Notes: generated by a model from the sequence alone, not told the origin. DNA of 64,000 bases from Halalkalibacter krulwichiae (GCF_002109385.1 NZ_CP020814.1:808001-872000), one strand, 5' to 3'. Positions 1 through 9,165 are shown, numbered from the stretch's first letter. Numbers and translations: made by a program.

Positions 1-42
1 GAAGCAGTGAAAAAAGTAGAACTAGTAGGAACGGGTTCTTAG
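1..42 (+). CDS. C-terminal tail of an upstream gene, probably pheB (ACT-domain protein)
   Basis: Frame 1 is open from the first base and ends at a TAG 14 bases before the pheA start. Only 13 residues are visible (EAVKKVELVGTGS). In B. subtilis the gene directly before pheA is pheB, a small ACT-domain protein, and a VxKVEL-type end fits an ACT domain's last strand. The identification rests on position, not on the residues seen. Confidence 0.4.
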   Translation, partial: EAVKKVELVGTGS

Positions 43-56
43 GAGGAGTACTAGAA

Positions 57-916
57 ATGAAAATTGGTTATTTAGGTCCAAAGGGAACATTCACAGAAAT
101 GGCTGCTAGAGGGCTCTTTGAAATTGGAGAACTTGTTCCATATCGTACAATTCCCTCTTGTATGGATGCAGTAGAATCAAAAGAAGTGGATGTCGCTGTT
201 GTTCCAATTGAAAATGCAATTGAGGGATCTGTTAATTTAACGATAGACTATTTAATCCATAAACAAAGGATTCCTATTGTAGGTGGGATTACAGTCCCTA
301 TTGAACAGCATTTATTAATAAATAGGGATGGTAGTCAGGAAGTAAACAAAATTATGTCGCATCCACATGCTATTGCACAGTGCCATGAATTTTTACAGAA
401 AAAATATCCTGATGCAGAGTGGGAGTACATGAATTCAACAGGTGCAGCTGCAGACTTTGTGAAAAAAAATCCAGAACTTAAAGTGGCGGCAATTGCAAAT
501 GAATTAGCGGCAAAGGAATATGGGCTGCATATTAAACATGAGAATATCCATGACTTTTCTAACAATCGTACGAGCTTTGTCGCATTGAGTAATGATTCAG
601 TTACATTAACTTGTAACGGGCCTCACTCTGAAGATAAAACGATGTTAATGGTGACATTGCCTTCTGACTTCCCAGGAGCACTACACCAAGTTTTATCAGC
701 ATTTGCTTGGAGAAAGCTAAATATGACGAAAATTGAATCTAGACCGACTAAAACAGGTTTAGGTAACTATTTCTTTATTATTGATGTACAAGGGCTAATG
801 GATGATGTACTAATCCCGGGGTTGTTTCCGAGCTTAAAGCACTTGGGTGTGGAGTGGAGATTCTGGGCAGTTATCCATGCTATACGTTAAACAAAGCAAA
901 AGTATCGACAAGATAA
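57..916 (+). CDS. pheA: Prephenate dehydratase, frameshifted near its 3' end
   Basis: Converts prephenate to phenylpyruvate in phenylalanine synthesis. The N-terminal dehydratase domain runs from MKIGYLGPKGTFTE to about residue 185, followed by a C-terminal ACT domain (MVTLPSDFPGALHQVLSAF, then ESRPTKTGLGNYFF). ATG 57 follows AGGAGGAG. The uninterrupted frame stops at 890 with an unrelated tail. Adding one G to the GGGG run at 818-821 restores VVSELKALG, then VEILGSYPCY, and a stop at 914-916, giving 286 residues, the usual length. The dehydratase TRF signature reads TSF here (NNRTSF), which is unusual. The shift is probably a sequencing error, because the downstream frame is perfectly conserved. 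Confidence 0.9.
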
Positions 917-930
917 ATGAGAGAAATAAG

Positions 931-968
931 AGGTTGATTCAAAAGGGGTTCCCCTTTTGAATCAACCT
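931..968. terminator. Bidirectional terminator between pheA and niaR
   Basis: A near-perfect inverted repeat of about 18 bp per arm with a tiny loop (arms 931-948 and 951-968) lies between the convergent pheA and niaR genes. It is followed by T-rich sequence on the plus strand, and A/T-rich sequence flanks it on the other side. Confidence 0.8.
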
Positions 969-970
969 CT

Positions 971-1507
971 TTAGTCTTTTAAGATGAATTGTTTCTGTTC
1001 TAGTGATTCGATTGCTTTTTCTAATTGGTGTAGGTTGTCTGCTTCAATTGTATGAAGGTGCACTCCGTTCGTCAACTCTGATAGCAAGGAAGAATTCGTT
1101 GTCTCAAGCTTTTCAAAAAACATTTCTACTTCTTTGCGAGTAGAAAGCATTAAGTTAGCGGTAATCTCCCCATAAATAGCATGTTCAACAATAACATCTC
1201 TAATCGTAACGCCGTGATCCACTAAAATAAACAATTCCTCTTTAGTTTGTTCGGGCGAATGCTTACAAGCAATAATACGAGTTACTTTTGTAGAAGGAGT
1301 GCTTTTAACTAAGATATATCCTTGTGCTGTGGCGATAATAGGGTGTTTTTTCGCCTTTAATATCGAAATGTCCTGAACGATGACTTGGCGACTAACATTT
1401 GTTCTTTTTGCTAGCTCTCCACCTGTTAACGGTTCATTACTAGTTGACAGCCATTCAACGAGTAGATTTCTTCGTTTATCGCCTAAAATCTTTTTTGTTT
1501 CGCTCAC
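971..1507 (-). CDS. niaR: NiaR-type nicotinate-responsive repressor
   Basis: Transcriptional repressor of NAD synthesis and niacin uptake genes (YrxA in B. subtilis). The 178 residues begin with a winged helix-turn-helix (about 8-65, with LTGGELAKRTNVSRQVIVQD). A 3H domain follows, named for conserved histidines that bind metal and ligand; visible candidates are ACKH, LVDHGV, VEHAIYGE and GVHLHTIEA. It is 7 bases downstream of nifS and in the same direction, so the two are one operon. It faces away from nadBCA across the shared control region at 2643-2765, the standard arrangement for this regulon. It is likely autoregulated through that region. Confidence 0.93.
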   Translation of the reverse strand: MSETKKILGDKRRNLLVEWLSTSNEPLTGGELAKRTNVSRQVIVQDISILKAKKHPIIATAQGYILVKSTPSTKVTRIIACKHSPEQTKEELFILVDHGVTIRDVIVEHAIYGEITANLMLSTRKEVEMFFEKLETTNSSLLSELTNGVHLHTIEADNLHQLEKAIESLEQKQFILKD

Positions 1508-1514
1508 GGTTTTA

Positions 1515-2642
1515 TCACTCTCCTTTTAAATCTGTTACGATTTGTTTTAATGCATCAATAAGTTTTAATACATCGTTTTCTGTAGTCCAACGTCCAAAGG
1601 TAATTCGAACTAGCTCGTGAGCCTCTTCTGTACTTCGACCAATACTTAACATGGTATGAGAAGGGTGAGTGTCGCCAACACGACATGCTGAACCAGTAGA
1701 GATAGCAAATCCTTTGCGATTACATTCTAGCATGACTAACTGACCTTCGACTCCTTTCAATCTGAAACTAATATGAAAAGGTAACCGATCAGTAGGGTGA
1801 CCCTCAAAAAAGATTTCATCTTCATTTTCAAATGCGGTCATAACAAGGTCTCGCAAGAAGTTATATCGTTTTTTTTCACTAAGGGAAATAGATTGGTATT
1901 CTTCTACAGCTGCCGCAAAGGCTGCTATCCCAGGAACATCAACCGTTCCTGCCCGAAAACCTGCTTCATGAGTTGTTCCTTGAAGAAAGGGTCTCCAAGG
2001 GATGTTCTCTTTAATATAAGAACCGCCAACTCCTTTAGGTCCGTAACATTTATGCGCAGAAAATGTTGCGCTTGTTAATACATTAGCAGGAATGTCCATT
2101 TTTCCAAACGTTTGTACACAGTCACTATGAAAAAGTATACCATATTCTGACAAAACATTAGCCAAAGAGTTCAAGTCCTGAACGGTTCCGATTTCACTGT
2201 TAGCATGAGCTATGGAAACTAGTATTGTATCCTTTGTTATTGTTGAACGTAAAGCATCACAGGTGACTTGACCAAATTGGTTCACTGGAACATATTTTAT
2301 CGTAAAACCATAATTGGTTAAATAATTCATTGTTTGATGAACGGAATGATGTTCTCCCTTTGTTGTAATAATTGTTTTTCCTTTATGGCTATGTCCAAAT
2401 GCCAATCCAATCAAAGCTAGGAATGTTGCTTCTGAGCCGGAACCAGTAAAATACAGTTCGTTAGTCTTGACAGACAATAGATTTGCAATGGCTTGTCTAC
2501 TTAAATTTAGTACATCCTCACTTTCTAGTCCTCTTGAATGCAAACTTCTGCTATTAGCAAAAAAATCAGTTGCAACTCGATGATAGGTTTCCAATGCATA
2601 TGATGACATAGGTGTAGTCGCGCTATAGTCTAAATAAATCAT
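1515..2642 (-). CDS. nifS: NifS-like cysteine desulfurase of the NAD operon
   Basis: PLP enzyme that removes sulfur from cysteine; the paralog linked to nad genes serves the iron-sulfur cluster of quinolinate synthase NadA. Visible are MIYLDYSATTP at the start, the PLP lysine in FSAHKCYGPKG, and the persulfide cysteine in STGSACRVG. The frame is open further upstream, but the start at 2642 has a GGGGGAAA ribosome site 6-8 bases away and gives the family's usual MIYLDY beginning and 375 residues. Divergent from nadB and cotranscribed with niaR. A second desulfurase at 45269 is a different paralog. Confidence 0.93.
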   Translation of the reverse strand: MIYLDYSATTPMSSYALETYHRVATDFFANSRSLHSRGLESEDVLNLSRQAIANLLSVKTNELYFTGSGSEATFLALIGLAFGHSHKGKTIITTKGEHHSVHQTMNYLTNYGFTIKYVPVNQFGQVTCDALRSTITKDTILVSIAHANSEIGTVQDLNSLANVLSEYGILFHSDCVQTFGKMDIPANVLTSATFSAHKCYGPKGVGGSYIKENIPWRPFLQGTTHEAGFRAGTVDVPGIAAFAAAVEEYQSISLSEKKRYNFLRDLVMTAFENEDEIFFEGHPTDRLPFHISFRLKGVEGQLVMLECNRKGFAISTGSACRVGDTHPSHTMLSIGRSTEEAHELVRITFGRWTTENDVLKLIDALKQIVTDLKGE

Positions 2643-2696
2643 TGATCGTTTCCCCCGCAACATCCAATATTTTCTTTCAATACTCATAAAAAAGCG

Positions 2697-2736
2697 CTTG
2701 TCACAATTATTATTTTATGTAAAGATAGGTGACAAG
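2697..2736. promoter_or_regulatory. Divergent nifS/nadB control region with candidate NiaR operator
   Basis: Perfect 8-bp inverted arms CTTGTCAC (2697-2704) and GTGACAAG (2729-2736) are separated by 24 bp. Each arm contains TTGTCA, which can act as a -35 box pointing into the spacer: on plus, TTGTCA 2698-2703 with an AAAGAT-like -10 at 2721-2726; on minus, TTGTCA at 2735-2730 with TAATAA at 2712-2707. Both spacers are 17 bp. Regulation by NiaR is inferred from the gene context. Confidence 0.55.
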
Positions 2737-2765
2737 ACAACTGTAAATATTATGGAGGAATGAAA

Positions 2766-4340
2766 ATGGCTGATAAATCAGTGGATGTTATCGTCATTGG
2801 GAGCGGGATTGCTGGACTTATGACAGCTCATCTTTTAGCTGACCATTTAAATGTGATGGTTATCACAAAGTCTGATGTGCAAAATAGCAACTCAAGCTGG
2901 GCACAAGGAGGCATGGCAGCTGCAATAGGACCCAAAGATCATTGGCAAAAGCATTTAGAGGATACGATTAGAGCTGGCCAACACCATCATAATTACGAAC
3001 ATCTTAAGTTATTAGTCAAGAAAGCTCCGCAAATCGTTCACGCATTAAGTAGGTTAGGTGTCTCATTTGACCGAAATGAAGATGGATCGCTAGTACTTGG
3101 GATGGAGGGAGCCCATCAGCAGAGAAGGATCGTTCATGTGAATGGTGATCAAACGGGTGAAGCTTTTACTAAAGTATTATTACGTGCCGTTCAACAAAGA
3201 GCTACAGTCCTACAACATTCTCCAGTCTATGAACTTATTAATCATAAAGATAAAGTGATAGGTGTTAAAACAAATAAGCAAGTAATCCATGCAAAAGCAA
3301 CCGTATTAGCAACGGGAGGCTTAGGACAGTTGTATCAATCTACCTCAAATGTAAAAGAAGCTACTGGAGATGGCTTTGCTTTAGCGTATCGCGCTGGTGC
3401 TGTCTTAACAGATATGGAGTTTATACAATTTCATCCAACATTACTGACGAAGGACGGCGTGAGTTTTGGTTTAATTAGTGAGGCGGTAAGAGGTGAAGGA
3501 GCAAAGTTAATTGATGAAGATGGTAATAGGTTAATGAAAGAGCATCCATTAAAGGATCTGGCTTCAAGAGATGTCGTTAGTAGAGAGATTCACCGTAAGT
3601 TGCAAGGAGGGACAAAGGTCTTTCTTGATTGTAGAGAACTTAATCATTTTGATCAAAAATTTCCTGGGCTTTCTAAGCGATGTGAGCTTGCAGGTATTAC
3701 TCCAAAAGAGTCTCCACTTCCTATTGCTCCAGGAGCTCATTTCATTAGTGGTGGAGTTCAAACAGATGTAAATGCGCAAACAACTATTAAAGGACTTTAT
3801 GCAGTCGGAGAAGTAGCTTGTACAGGAGTGCATGGAGCCAATCGGCTGGCTAGTAATTCATTGTTAGAAGGACTAGTCTTTGCAAACCAAGCAGCTAATC
3901 ATATCTTATTACAGGAAAGTGCAAGTGAACCTAGAGTTGATACTCAAAGTATGGTGATTAAACGATTTAGCATACATTGTCATCTGCCTAACAAAGAAGA
4001 AATTCAATCAAGAATGACAAAATGGGTAGGGATTGAAAGAAGTGCTAAAGGATTAAAAGAGATGAGAAGGTGGCTTCAACCATTCTTGTTTGCAGCTCGT
4101 CATGTTCGTGATGATGATACTTATGCAGAAATTGAATGCAAGAATATGCTGTTAACTGCTGCTGTCATTACGGAATCAGCATTGAAAAGATTAGAAAGTC
4201 GCGGAGGTCATTACAGAGTTGATTATTCTGAAAGAGATGACCGCCACTGGCTAGGACGTCATATAATTTGTTCAAAGTCTCGAGGGTTCGTTACTGAATT
4301 TGAACCAATGCCAGAGCAAATAGCAATAGAAAGCCGATAG
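2766..4340 (+). CDS. nadB: L-aspartate oxidase
   Basis: FAD enzyme that oxidises aspartate to iminoaspartate, the first step of de novo NAD synthesis, passing product to NadA. The 524 residues show the dinucleotide-binding GSGIAGL near the start, the NSSWAQGGMAAA motif of the succinate dehydrogenase/aspartate oxidase family, EFIQFHPT, and the C-terminal FAD loop HGANRLASNSLLEG. An in-frame ATG at 2760 lies only 1 base after GGAGG; ATG 2766 has 7-base spacing and is preferred. First gene of nadBCA; nadC follows after 11 bases. Confidence 0.96.
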   Translation: MADKSVDVIVIGSGIAGLMTAHLLADHLNVMVITKSDVQNSNSSWAQGGMAAAIGPKDHWQKHLEDTIRAGQHHHNYEHLKLLVKKAPQIVHALSRLGVSFDRNEDGSLVLGMEGAHQQRRIVHVNGDQTGEAFTKVLLRAVQQRATVLQHSPVYELINHKDKVIGVKTNKQVIHAKATVLATGGLGQLYQSTSNVKEATGDGFALAYRAGAVLTDMEFIQFHPTLLTKDGVSFGLISEAVRGEGAKLIDEDGNRLMKEHPLKDLASRDVVSREIHRKLQGGTKVFLDCRELNHFDQKFPGLSKRCELAGITPKESPLPIAPGAHFISGGVQTDVNAQTTIKGLYAVGEVACTGVHGANRLASNSLLEGLVFANQAANHILLQESASEPRVDTQSMVIKRFSIHCHLPNKEEIQSRMTKWVGIERSAKGLKEMRRWLQPFLFAARHVRDDDTYAEIECKNMLLTAAVITESALKRLESRGGHYRVDYSERDDRHWLGRHIICSKSRGFVTEFEPMPEQIAIESR

Positions 4341-4351
4341 GGGGAAAAGAA

Positions 4352-5204
4352 ATGAACACGATATTGTTAAAGGAAAAGCTTCAACAATTTTTTAATGAAG
4401 ATTTAGGAGAAATTGATATTACATCTGAATCATCTTTTCCGTCGGATCGAAAAGGTAAAGCATATATTAAAGCGAAGGAAAGTGGTGTTATTTCTGGAAC
4501 AAGCCTTTTGAAATATGGTTATGAAATTCTTGATCCGAATATTAAAGTAACCGTTCCAATTAAGGATGGAGAAGAGTTCAAAAAGGGAGACGTTGTAGCT
4601 GAATTCGAGGGTAACGTGAGAAATCTACTTGCGGGAGAACGGGTATTGTTAAATCTCTTACAAAGAATGTCCGGGATTGCAACGATGACAAATAAAGCTA
4701 TAGGATTATTAGACGATTCTAAGATAAGAATTTGTGATACGAGAAAAACGACTCCTGGATTAAGGATGTTTGAAAAATATGCAGTACGTTGCGGTGGAGG
4801 ATTCAACCATCGGAGGAGCTTAAGTGATGCTGTTCTTTTAAAAGAGAACCATCTAGTTGCCTGTGGGGAATTCGTGAAGCAGTGAACGTTGTACGTGAAC
4901 AAGTAGGACATATGGTGAAGATTGAAGTAGAAACAACTAATGAGTTGGAAGTACTTCAAGCCATTGAGGCTAAAGTAGATGTAATTATGTTTGATAATGC
5001 TACACCCGATCAAATAAAACACTACATCAATTTGGTACCGAGTGAAATTGTAACTGAGGCTTCGGGTGGAATTAATCTTGAGACATTGCCTCTTTATAAA
5101 GGGTGCGGCGTGAATTATATCTCGTTAGGTTGTTTAACTCATTCAGTAAAAGCGATTGACTTAAGTTTTTTATTAGAGGGGATTATCATGAAGTTTCTTA
5201 CTAA
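4352..5204 (+). CDS. nadC: Nicotinate-nucleotide pyrophosphorylase (carboxylating), frameshifted
   Basis: Converts quinolinate and PRPP to nicotinate mononucleotide. The first part reads [14 protein letters not shown] to [11 protein letters not shown] (about residue 170), with [11 protein letters not shown], the conserved substrate-binding stretch. The frame breaks at the GGGG run 4865-4868; adding one G gives ACGGIREAVN and joins the rest, including [10 protein letters not shown] and EASGGIN. At the 3' end no stop precedes the nadA ATG in the observed frame. Adding a G at 5178-5181 gives a stop at 5202-5204 (284 residues); removing a T at 5166-5171 would instead stop at 5174-5176. The end given here is therefore provisional. 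Confidence 0.88.
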
Positions 5205-6291
5205 AGTTCAGTCTATAGAAAGTTTACCTGAAGTGTACAGAGAGATGACAACAGAAGAAAAGCGTTCTCGTATTTACGAAATTAAAAAACAACTTGGCAG
5301 GCGCTTATTTATTCCAGGTCATCATTATCAAAGAGATGAGGTTATTGAGTTTGCAGATGTGACTGGTGATTCGCTTCAATTAGCGCAATTATCAAAGGCA
5401 AATAAGGAGGCCGAATTTGTAGTTTTTTGTGGAGTGCATTTTATGGCTGAAACAGCCGATATGCTAACAACAGACAAACAAAAGGTAATTTTACCTGACT
5501 TAAAAGCTGGTTGTTCAATGGCTGATATGGCTGATATTTCACAAACTGAATATGCGTGGGGTGAGCTACAGAGTCAATTTGGCGATACTATATTGCCATT
5601 AACTTATGTAAATAGTACAGCTGCAATAAAAGCATTTTGCGGTAGAAATGGTGGAGCTACAGTGACATCATCGAATGCGAAGGCAATGGTAGAATGGGCA
5701 TTTACTCAAAAACAGAGGTTGTTGTTTTTACCTGATCAACATTTAGGAAGAAATACAGCGTTTGATTTAGGGATAGAGCTAGAAGAAATGGCCATCTGGG
5801 ATCCAATCCAACGCGAGTTAATTTATGATGGAAATAAAGAAAACATAAAAGTAATTTTATGGAAAGGGCATTGTTCAGTTCATGAAAAATTCACGGTAGC
5901 TCAAATTGAAGATTTGAGAAAAACGTCTCCAGATACAAATATTATCGTTCATCCAGAATGTACATTTGAAGTAGTGCAAGCAGCTGATTTAAGTGGATCA
6001 ACTCATTTTATTATCGAAACGATACGTAACGCAGCTCCTTGGACTTCGTGGGCAGTTGGGACAGAAATGAATTTAGTTAATCGATTAGCTCAACAATTTT
6101 CTGATAAACAAATTATTTCATTAAATCCAAATATGTGTCCTTGTTTAACAATGAATAGAATTGATTTAGATCATTTACTTTGGTCGCTTGAAGAACTAGT
6201 TGAAGGGAAGCTACATTATCCGATTACTGTAGATCCCAAAACAACAGAGGAAGCAAATTTGGCATTAAAGAGAATGTTAGAGCGTGTCTAA
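5188..6291 (+). CDS. nadA: Quinolinate synthase A
   Basis: Condenses iminoaspartate with dihydroxyacetone phosphate to quinolinate using a [4Fe-4S] cluster. Starting at ATG 5188 (AGAGGGG six bases upstream) gives 367 residues, the usual length. Visible are [14 protein letters not shown], the cysteine in [41 protein letters not shown] and NMCPCLTMN. The observed frame is open from nadC straight into nadA with no stop, almost certainly an indel artefact and not a fusion, because the ribosome site and a family-typical start are intact. Confidence 0.93.
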   Translation: MKFLTKVQSIESLPEVYREMTTEEKRSRIYEIKKQLGRRLFIPGHHYQRDEVIEFADVTGDSLQLAQLSKANKEAEFVVFCGVHFMAETADMLTTDKQKVILPDLKAGCSMADMADISQTEYAWGELQSQFGDTILPLTYVNSTAAIKAFCGRNGGATVTSSNAKAMVEWAFTQKQRLLFLPDQHLGRNTAFDLGIELEEMAIWDPIQRELIYDGNKENIKVILWKGHCSVHEKFTVAQIEDLRKTSPDTNIIVHPECTFEVVQAADLSGSTHFIIETIRNAAPWTSWAVGTEMNLVNRLAQQFSDKQIISLNPNMCPCLTMNRIDLDHLLWSLEELVEGKLHYPITVDPKTTEEANLALKRMLERV

Positions 6292-6309
6292 AAATGTAAA
6301 ATATGTAAA

Positions 6310-6357
6310 GAGGTGACTTAAAAGTTTTTGATTTAAGGGCACCTCCTTTTGTTTTTT
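6310..6357 (+). terminator. Terminator of nadBCA
   Basis: Arms GAGGTG-A-CTTAAA and TTTAAG-GG-CACCTC (6310-6321, 6332-6345) are followed by a T-rich tract. The rest of the gap to 6560 shows no gene or clear structure. Confidence 0.75.
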
Positions 6358-6575
6358 TGAGATAGTGGACATGTCTTTCCCCTTTTTTCTTGGTAACACA
6401 GGCTTTTTCTCTTTCGTTAGGCATAAACCTATTTTTTCCGACATAAGCTGTGCTGAGAACCCTTGAATCTATAGTCTTTTCCTTTTTATTAAAAGCGTTG
6501 ATTAGGTAAGTTTGCGTGTCAATTGGCCTAATGACACATAGGATGTAAAGAACGGTTTGAGGAGGGAAAATAAAC

Positions 6576-7772
6576 GTGAAGATTCATATTGTACAAAAAG
6601 GTGATACGCTTTGGAAGTTAGCTGAGAAGTATGGTGTTGATTTTGAACAGCTTAAAGCAGCAAATACTCAGCTATCAAATCCTGATATGATTATGCCGGG
6701 AATGAAGATTAAAATTCCTACTGCAAGCGTTCCTGTTAAAAAAGAAGCACAGGTAAAAGAACAGCCAAAAAAAGAGGTGCAGGTTGCACCGCAGCCAAAA
6801 GAACAACCAAAAATGGAAATGCCGGTTATGCCACAAGTAGAAATGCCACCAATGCCTCAGCCAGTACAACAACCTGTAAAGAAAAAAATTGATGTGAATG
6901 CTTATCAGACAAATGTGTTTTTTCAACCACAGATTAAAGAAAAACCTAAAATGCCTACCGTTCAAAAGCCGCCTGTGAAGAAAAAGCCTACACCACCAAA
7001 GGAAATGCCTAAAGCAAAAGAGGTTAAACCAATAAAGAAAGAAACATATGTACCGAAACACTATGCGCCAAAACAACTAATGCCAGAAGTAAAGCCAGCG
7101 ATGATGCAGCCGCAGCCAAGTATGAAGCCGATGCCTCAACCAATCATGCAACAGCCGTGCCCTCCTCCTTTTATGAAACCAGTTAGTCCATTAATGCCAG
7201 GTTGTGGGCCAACTCCGCAACCATGTGGACCAATGACGCCTTTCTCTCATGGTGGGCAACCGTATCATCAAGGCCAAATGCCAGATCAAGGTCAAATGCC
7301 AATGCAGCAACCATATATGCCAAACCAAGGTCAAATGCCAATGCAGCAACCATATATGCCAGATCAAGGTCAAATGCCAATGCAGCAACCATATATGCCA
7401 GATCAAGGTCAAATGCCAATGCAGCAACCATATATGCCGGACCAAGGTCAAATGCCAATGCAGCAACCATATATGCCGGACCAAGGTCAAATGCCAATGC
7501 AACAACCATATATGCCAGATCAAGGTCAAATGCCAATGCAGCATCAGCCGTATATGCCAGATCAAGGCCAAGCGTCATTTTCACCAATGCATCATCAACA
7601 AGCGTTTCCAACACAAGACTTAATGCCGTTTCAACCTCAGCAACAATCTAACTCAATGAATTGTTGTGGACCTTCTCAACCAATTACTTATGGGCCAAAT
7701 GGACAGTTAATGAATGCTCAAGATCAATTCTTTATGCATGGGTATCATGAATCGGACGATTATGATGATTAA
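6576..7772 (+). CDS. safA: SafA-like spore coat assembly protein with tandem repeats
   Basis: Coat morphogenetic protein that sits at the cortex/inner-coat interface and recruits inner coat proteins. GTG 6576 follows GGAGGGAAA. Residues 2-47 are a LysM domain (HIVQKGDTLWKLAEKYGVDF to MIMPGMKIKIP) that binds peptidoglycan. Residues 50-235 are Pro/Lys/Met/Gln-rich. Residues about 239-330 are seven tandem copies of a 13-residue unit GQMPMQQPYMP(D/N)Q, the last with an extra HQ. The tail is Gln-rich with CC. The neighbour nadA is the usual partner. A CATAGGAT box at 6537-6544 faintly resembles a sigma-E -10 site. Confidence 0.88.
   Translation: MKIHIVQKGDTLWKLAEKYGVDFEQLKAANTQLSNPDMIMPGMKIKIPTASVPVKKEAQVKEQPKKEVQVAPQPKEQPKMEMPVMPQVEMPPMPQPVQQPVKKKIDVNAYQTNVFFQPQIKEKPKMPTVQKPPVKKKPTPPKEMPKAKEVKPIKKETYVPKHYAPKQLMPEVKPAMMQPQPSMKPMPQPIMQQPCPPPFMKPVSPLMPGCGPTPQPCGPMTPFSHGGQPYHQGQMPDQGQMPMQQPYMPNQGQMPMQQPYMPDQGQMPMQQPYMPDQGQMPMQQPYMPDQGQMPMQQPYMPDQGQMPMQQPYMPDQGQMPMQHQPYMPDQGQASFSPMHHQQAFPTQDLMPFQPQQQSNSMNCCGPSQPITYGPNGQLMNAQDQFFMHGYHESDDYDD
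7290..7565 (+). repeat. In-frame 39-bp tandem repeat of safA
   Basis: Seven consecutive 39-bp units, nearly identical at DNA level, encode GQMPMQQPYMP(D/N)Q; the last is 6 bp longer. The high DNA identity, including third positions, points to recent expansion or unequal exchange. Confidence 0.9.
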
Positions 7773-7840
7773 ATAGAGGTTTTATGAAGATGCTTTGTAG
7801 CTCCTTTAAAGATTAATGTAGCTCTTTTTATACCTTGTTT

Positions 7841-7886
7841 GGGTTTTCCGACGGTCAAAATTAGACCTTATGGAAAACCCTTTTTT
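7841..7886 (+). terminator. Terminator of safA
   Basis: Outer stem GGGTTTTCC/GGAAAACCC (7841-7849, 7872-7880) with an inner GGTC/GACC stem, directly followed by six T. Confidence 0.85.
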
Positions 7887-7968
7887 GATATGGAATCAAA
7901 ACCAAGAACTAACAGAGTAAAGGTGAGCGCTAGAAGCCATGATAAATGGTGAAAGGGGGAAACAAAAT

Positions 7969-9165
7969 ATGAAAAAAATCGCGATGTCAGTAGCAGCAGC
8001 TACAATGCTTTTAGGTGGTCTTGCTGGTTGTGGGACCGATAATCAGGCAACAGATATGGGAGCAAATAATTATCAAGGTGCACGAGCACAAGATATGCGT
8101 GATGGAGGGGCTGTCACTGGCCGTCATCAGGGAGAAGGACCTATTACAGATATGATGACACGAGATGACCGTCGAGGAACGACTGGTTTAGGTACAAATC
8201 GTGCAGGGCGTACTGGTGATGGTGGATTATACGGCGGTCAAGGGCGTACTGGTCAGACAGGCCAAGGTTTATTTGATGGCACTGCTACAGACCGTGGCTT
8301 ATTCAATGGCCGTGCAGGACAAACTGGTCAAGGTTTAACGGGACAAGGGCTAGACACAGGTCAAGGAAGAGCAGGTGGATTCTTTGGACTTGAACGAGAT
8401 GGTGCTAGACAATCTCGTACACATTTAAATAATTATCCGACACGTGAAACAAACCAAGGTGGCGTTCATTATGGAGCTACTGGCCGTGATGCAAGAGGTA
8501 CCGCTGATGGGTTATTTGGGACTCGTGGTGCACAAGGGATTCGTGGTCAAGGAGCAACAGATGAGCGAGCAGGTTTAACTGGTGGAAACCGTTCTGGTAT
8601 GGTTGATGAAGACGGAATTCTACGAGGTCGAGCACGTGGAGGTACAGGTGCGTTAGGGACAACACCTGGTCATAACCGCCAAGGTCAAGGAGCTATGAAT
8701 TTAGAAGGCCGTGATCGTGGTACAGCTGGTCAAACTGGACGTTATGGTACTGCAGAACCTGGGAACCGTACGGGTGTTAACAGGGCTCAACAGCGTACCG
8801 ATAATCAAATCAACTACCATAAAGATTATGATGGGAAAACCGTTCGAAGAATGGTTGATCGTATCGAGGACGTTGAAGGAGTAAGGGAAGCACGTGTAAT
8901 TGTACACAATGATGATGTTGTAATTGGGATCACGGCTAATGATGATGTTAATGATGTGAAAAAAGATGTAGAACGTAAGGCTAAACGTTTGGCTGATGGA
9001 AAAAATGTTCGTGTTGTAACGGATAACGATGCAGTTGGCCGAATTCGTACAATGGATAATCAGTTACGTGCAGGTACTGCCTTTGAGGAGATTGGTGCGA
9101 CATTTACTGATATGTTGCGTGATTTAGGACGAGCAGCAGGCAGACCTTTTGAACGTTCGCGTTAA
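7969..9165 (+). CDS. coxA: Spore lipoprotein of the YhcN/YlaJ family (CoxA-like)
   Basis: A spore cortex lipoprotein. ATG 7969 has AAAGGGGG upstream; the longer open frame from 7939 adds only MINGERGKQN and lacks a ribosome site. The N-terminus is a signal peptide with lipobox LAGC (Cys about residue 22). Residues about 35-270 are a low-complexity Gly/Arg/Gln/Thr region with phrases such as RTGQTGQGL. The C-terminal part from about 280 (NYHKDYDGKTVRRMVDRIED, then VREARVIVHNDDVVIG) is the YhcN/YlaJ domain. The position after safA matches B. subtilis coxA (yrbB). At 398 residues it is about twice the length expected from the C-terminal domain alone. Confidence 0.82.
   Translation: MKKIAMSVAAATMLLGGLAGCGTDNQATDMGANNYQGARAQDMRDGGAVTGRHQGEGPITDMMTRDDRRGTTGLGTNRAGRTGDGGLYGGQGRTGQTGQGLFDGTATDRGLFNGRAGQTGQGLTGQGLDTGQGRAGGFFGLERDGARQSRTHLNNYPTRETNQGGVHYGATGRDARGTADGLFGTRGAQGIRGQGATDERAGLTGGNRSGMVDEDGILRGRARGGTGALGTTPGHNRQGQGAMNLEGRDRGTAGQTGRYGTAEPGNRTGVNRAQQRTDNQINYHKDYDGKTVRRMVDRIEDVEGVREARVIVHNDDVVIGITANDDVNDVKKDVERKAKRLADGKNVRVVTDNDAVGRIRTMDNQLRAGTAFEEIGATFTDMLRDLGRAAGRPFERSR

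Noticed and set aside
4882..6291. A 469-residue open frame joining nadC and nadA
   Set aside because: The nadA ribosome site and family start are intact inside it, and nadC is already frame-damaged, so an indel artefact is likelier than a real fusion.
7290..7565. Possible CRISPR-like array
   Set aside because: The repeats are directly tandem with no unique spacers and are in frame inside safA.
7183..7651. Four long open frames on both strands across the safA repeat
   Set aside because: They arise because a 39-bp repeat without stops stays open in several frames. The LysM frame has the start, ribosome site and family match.
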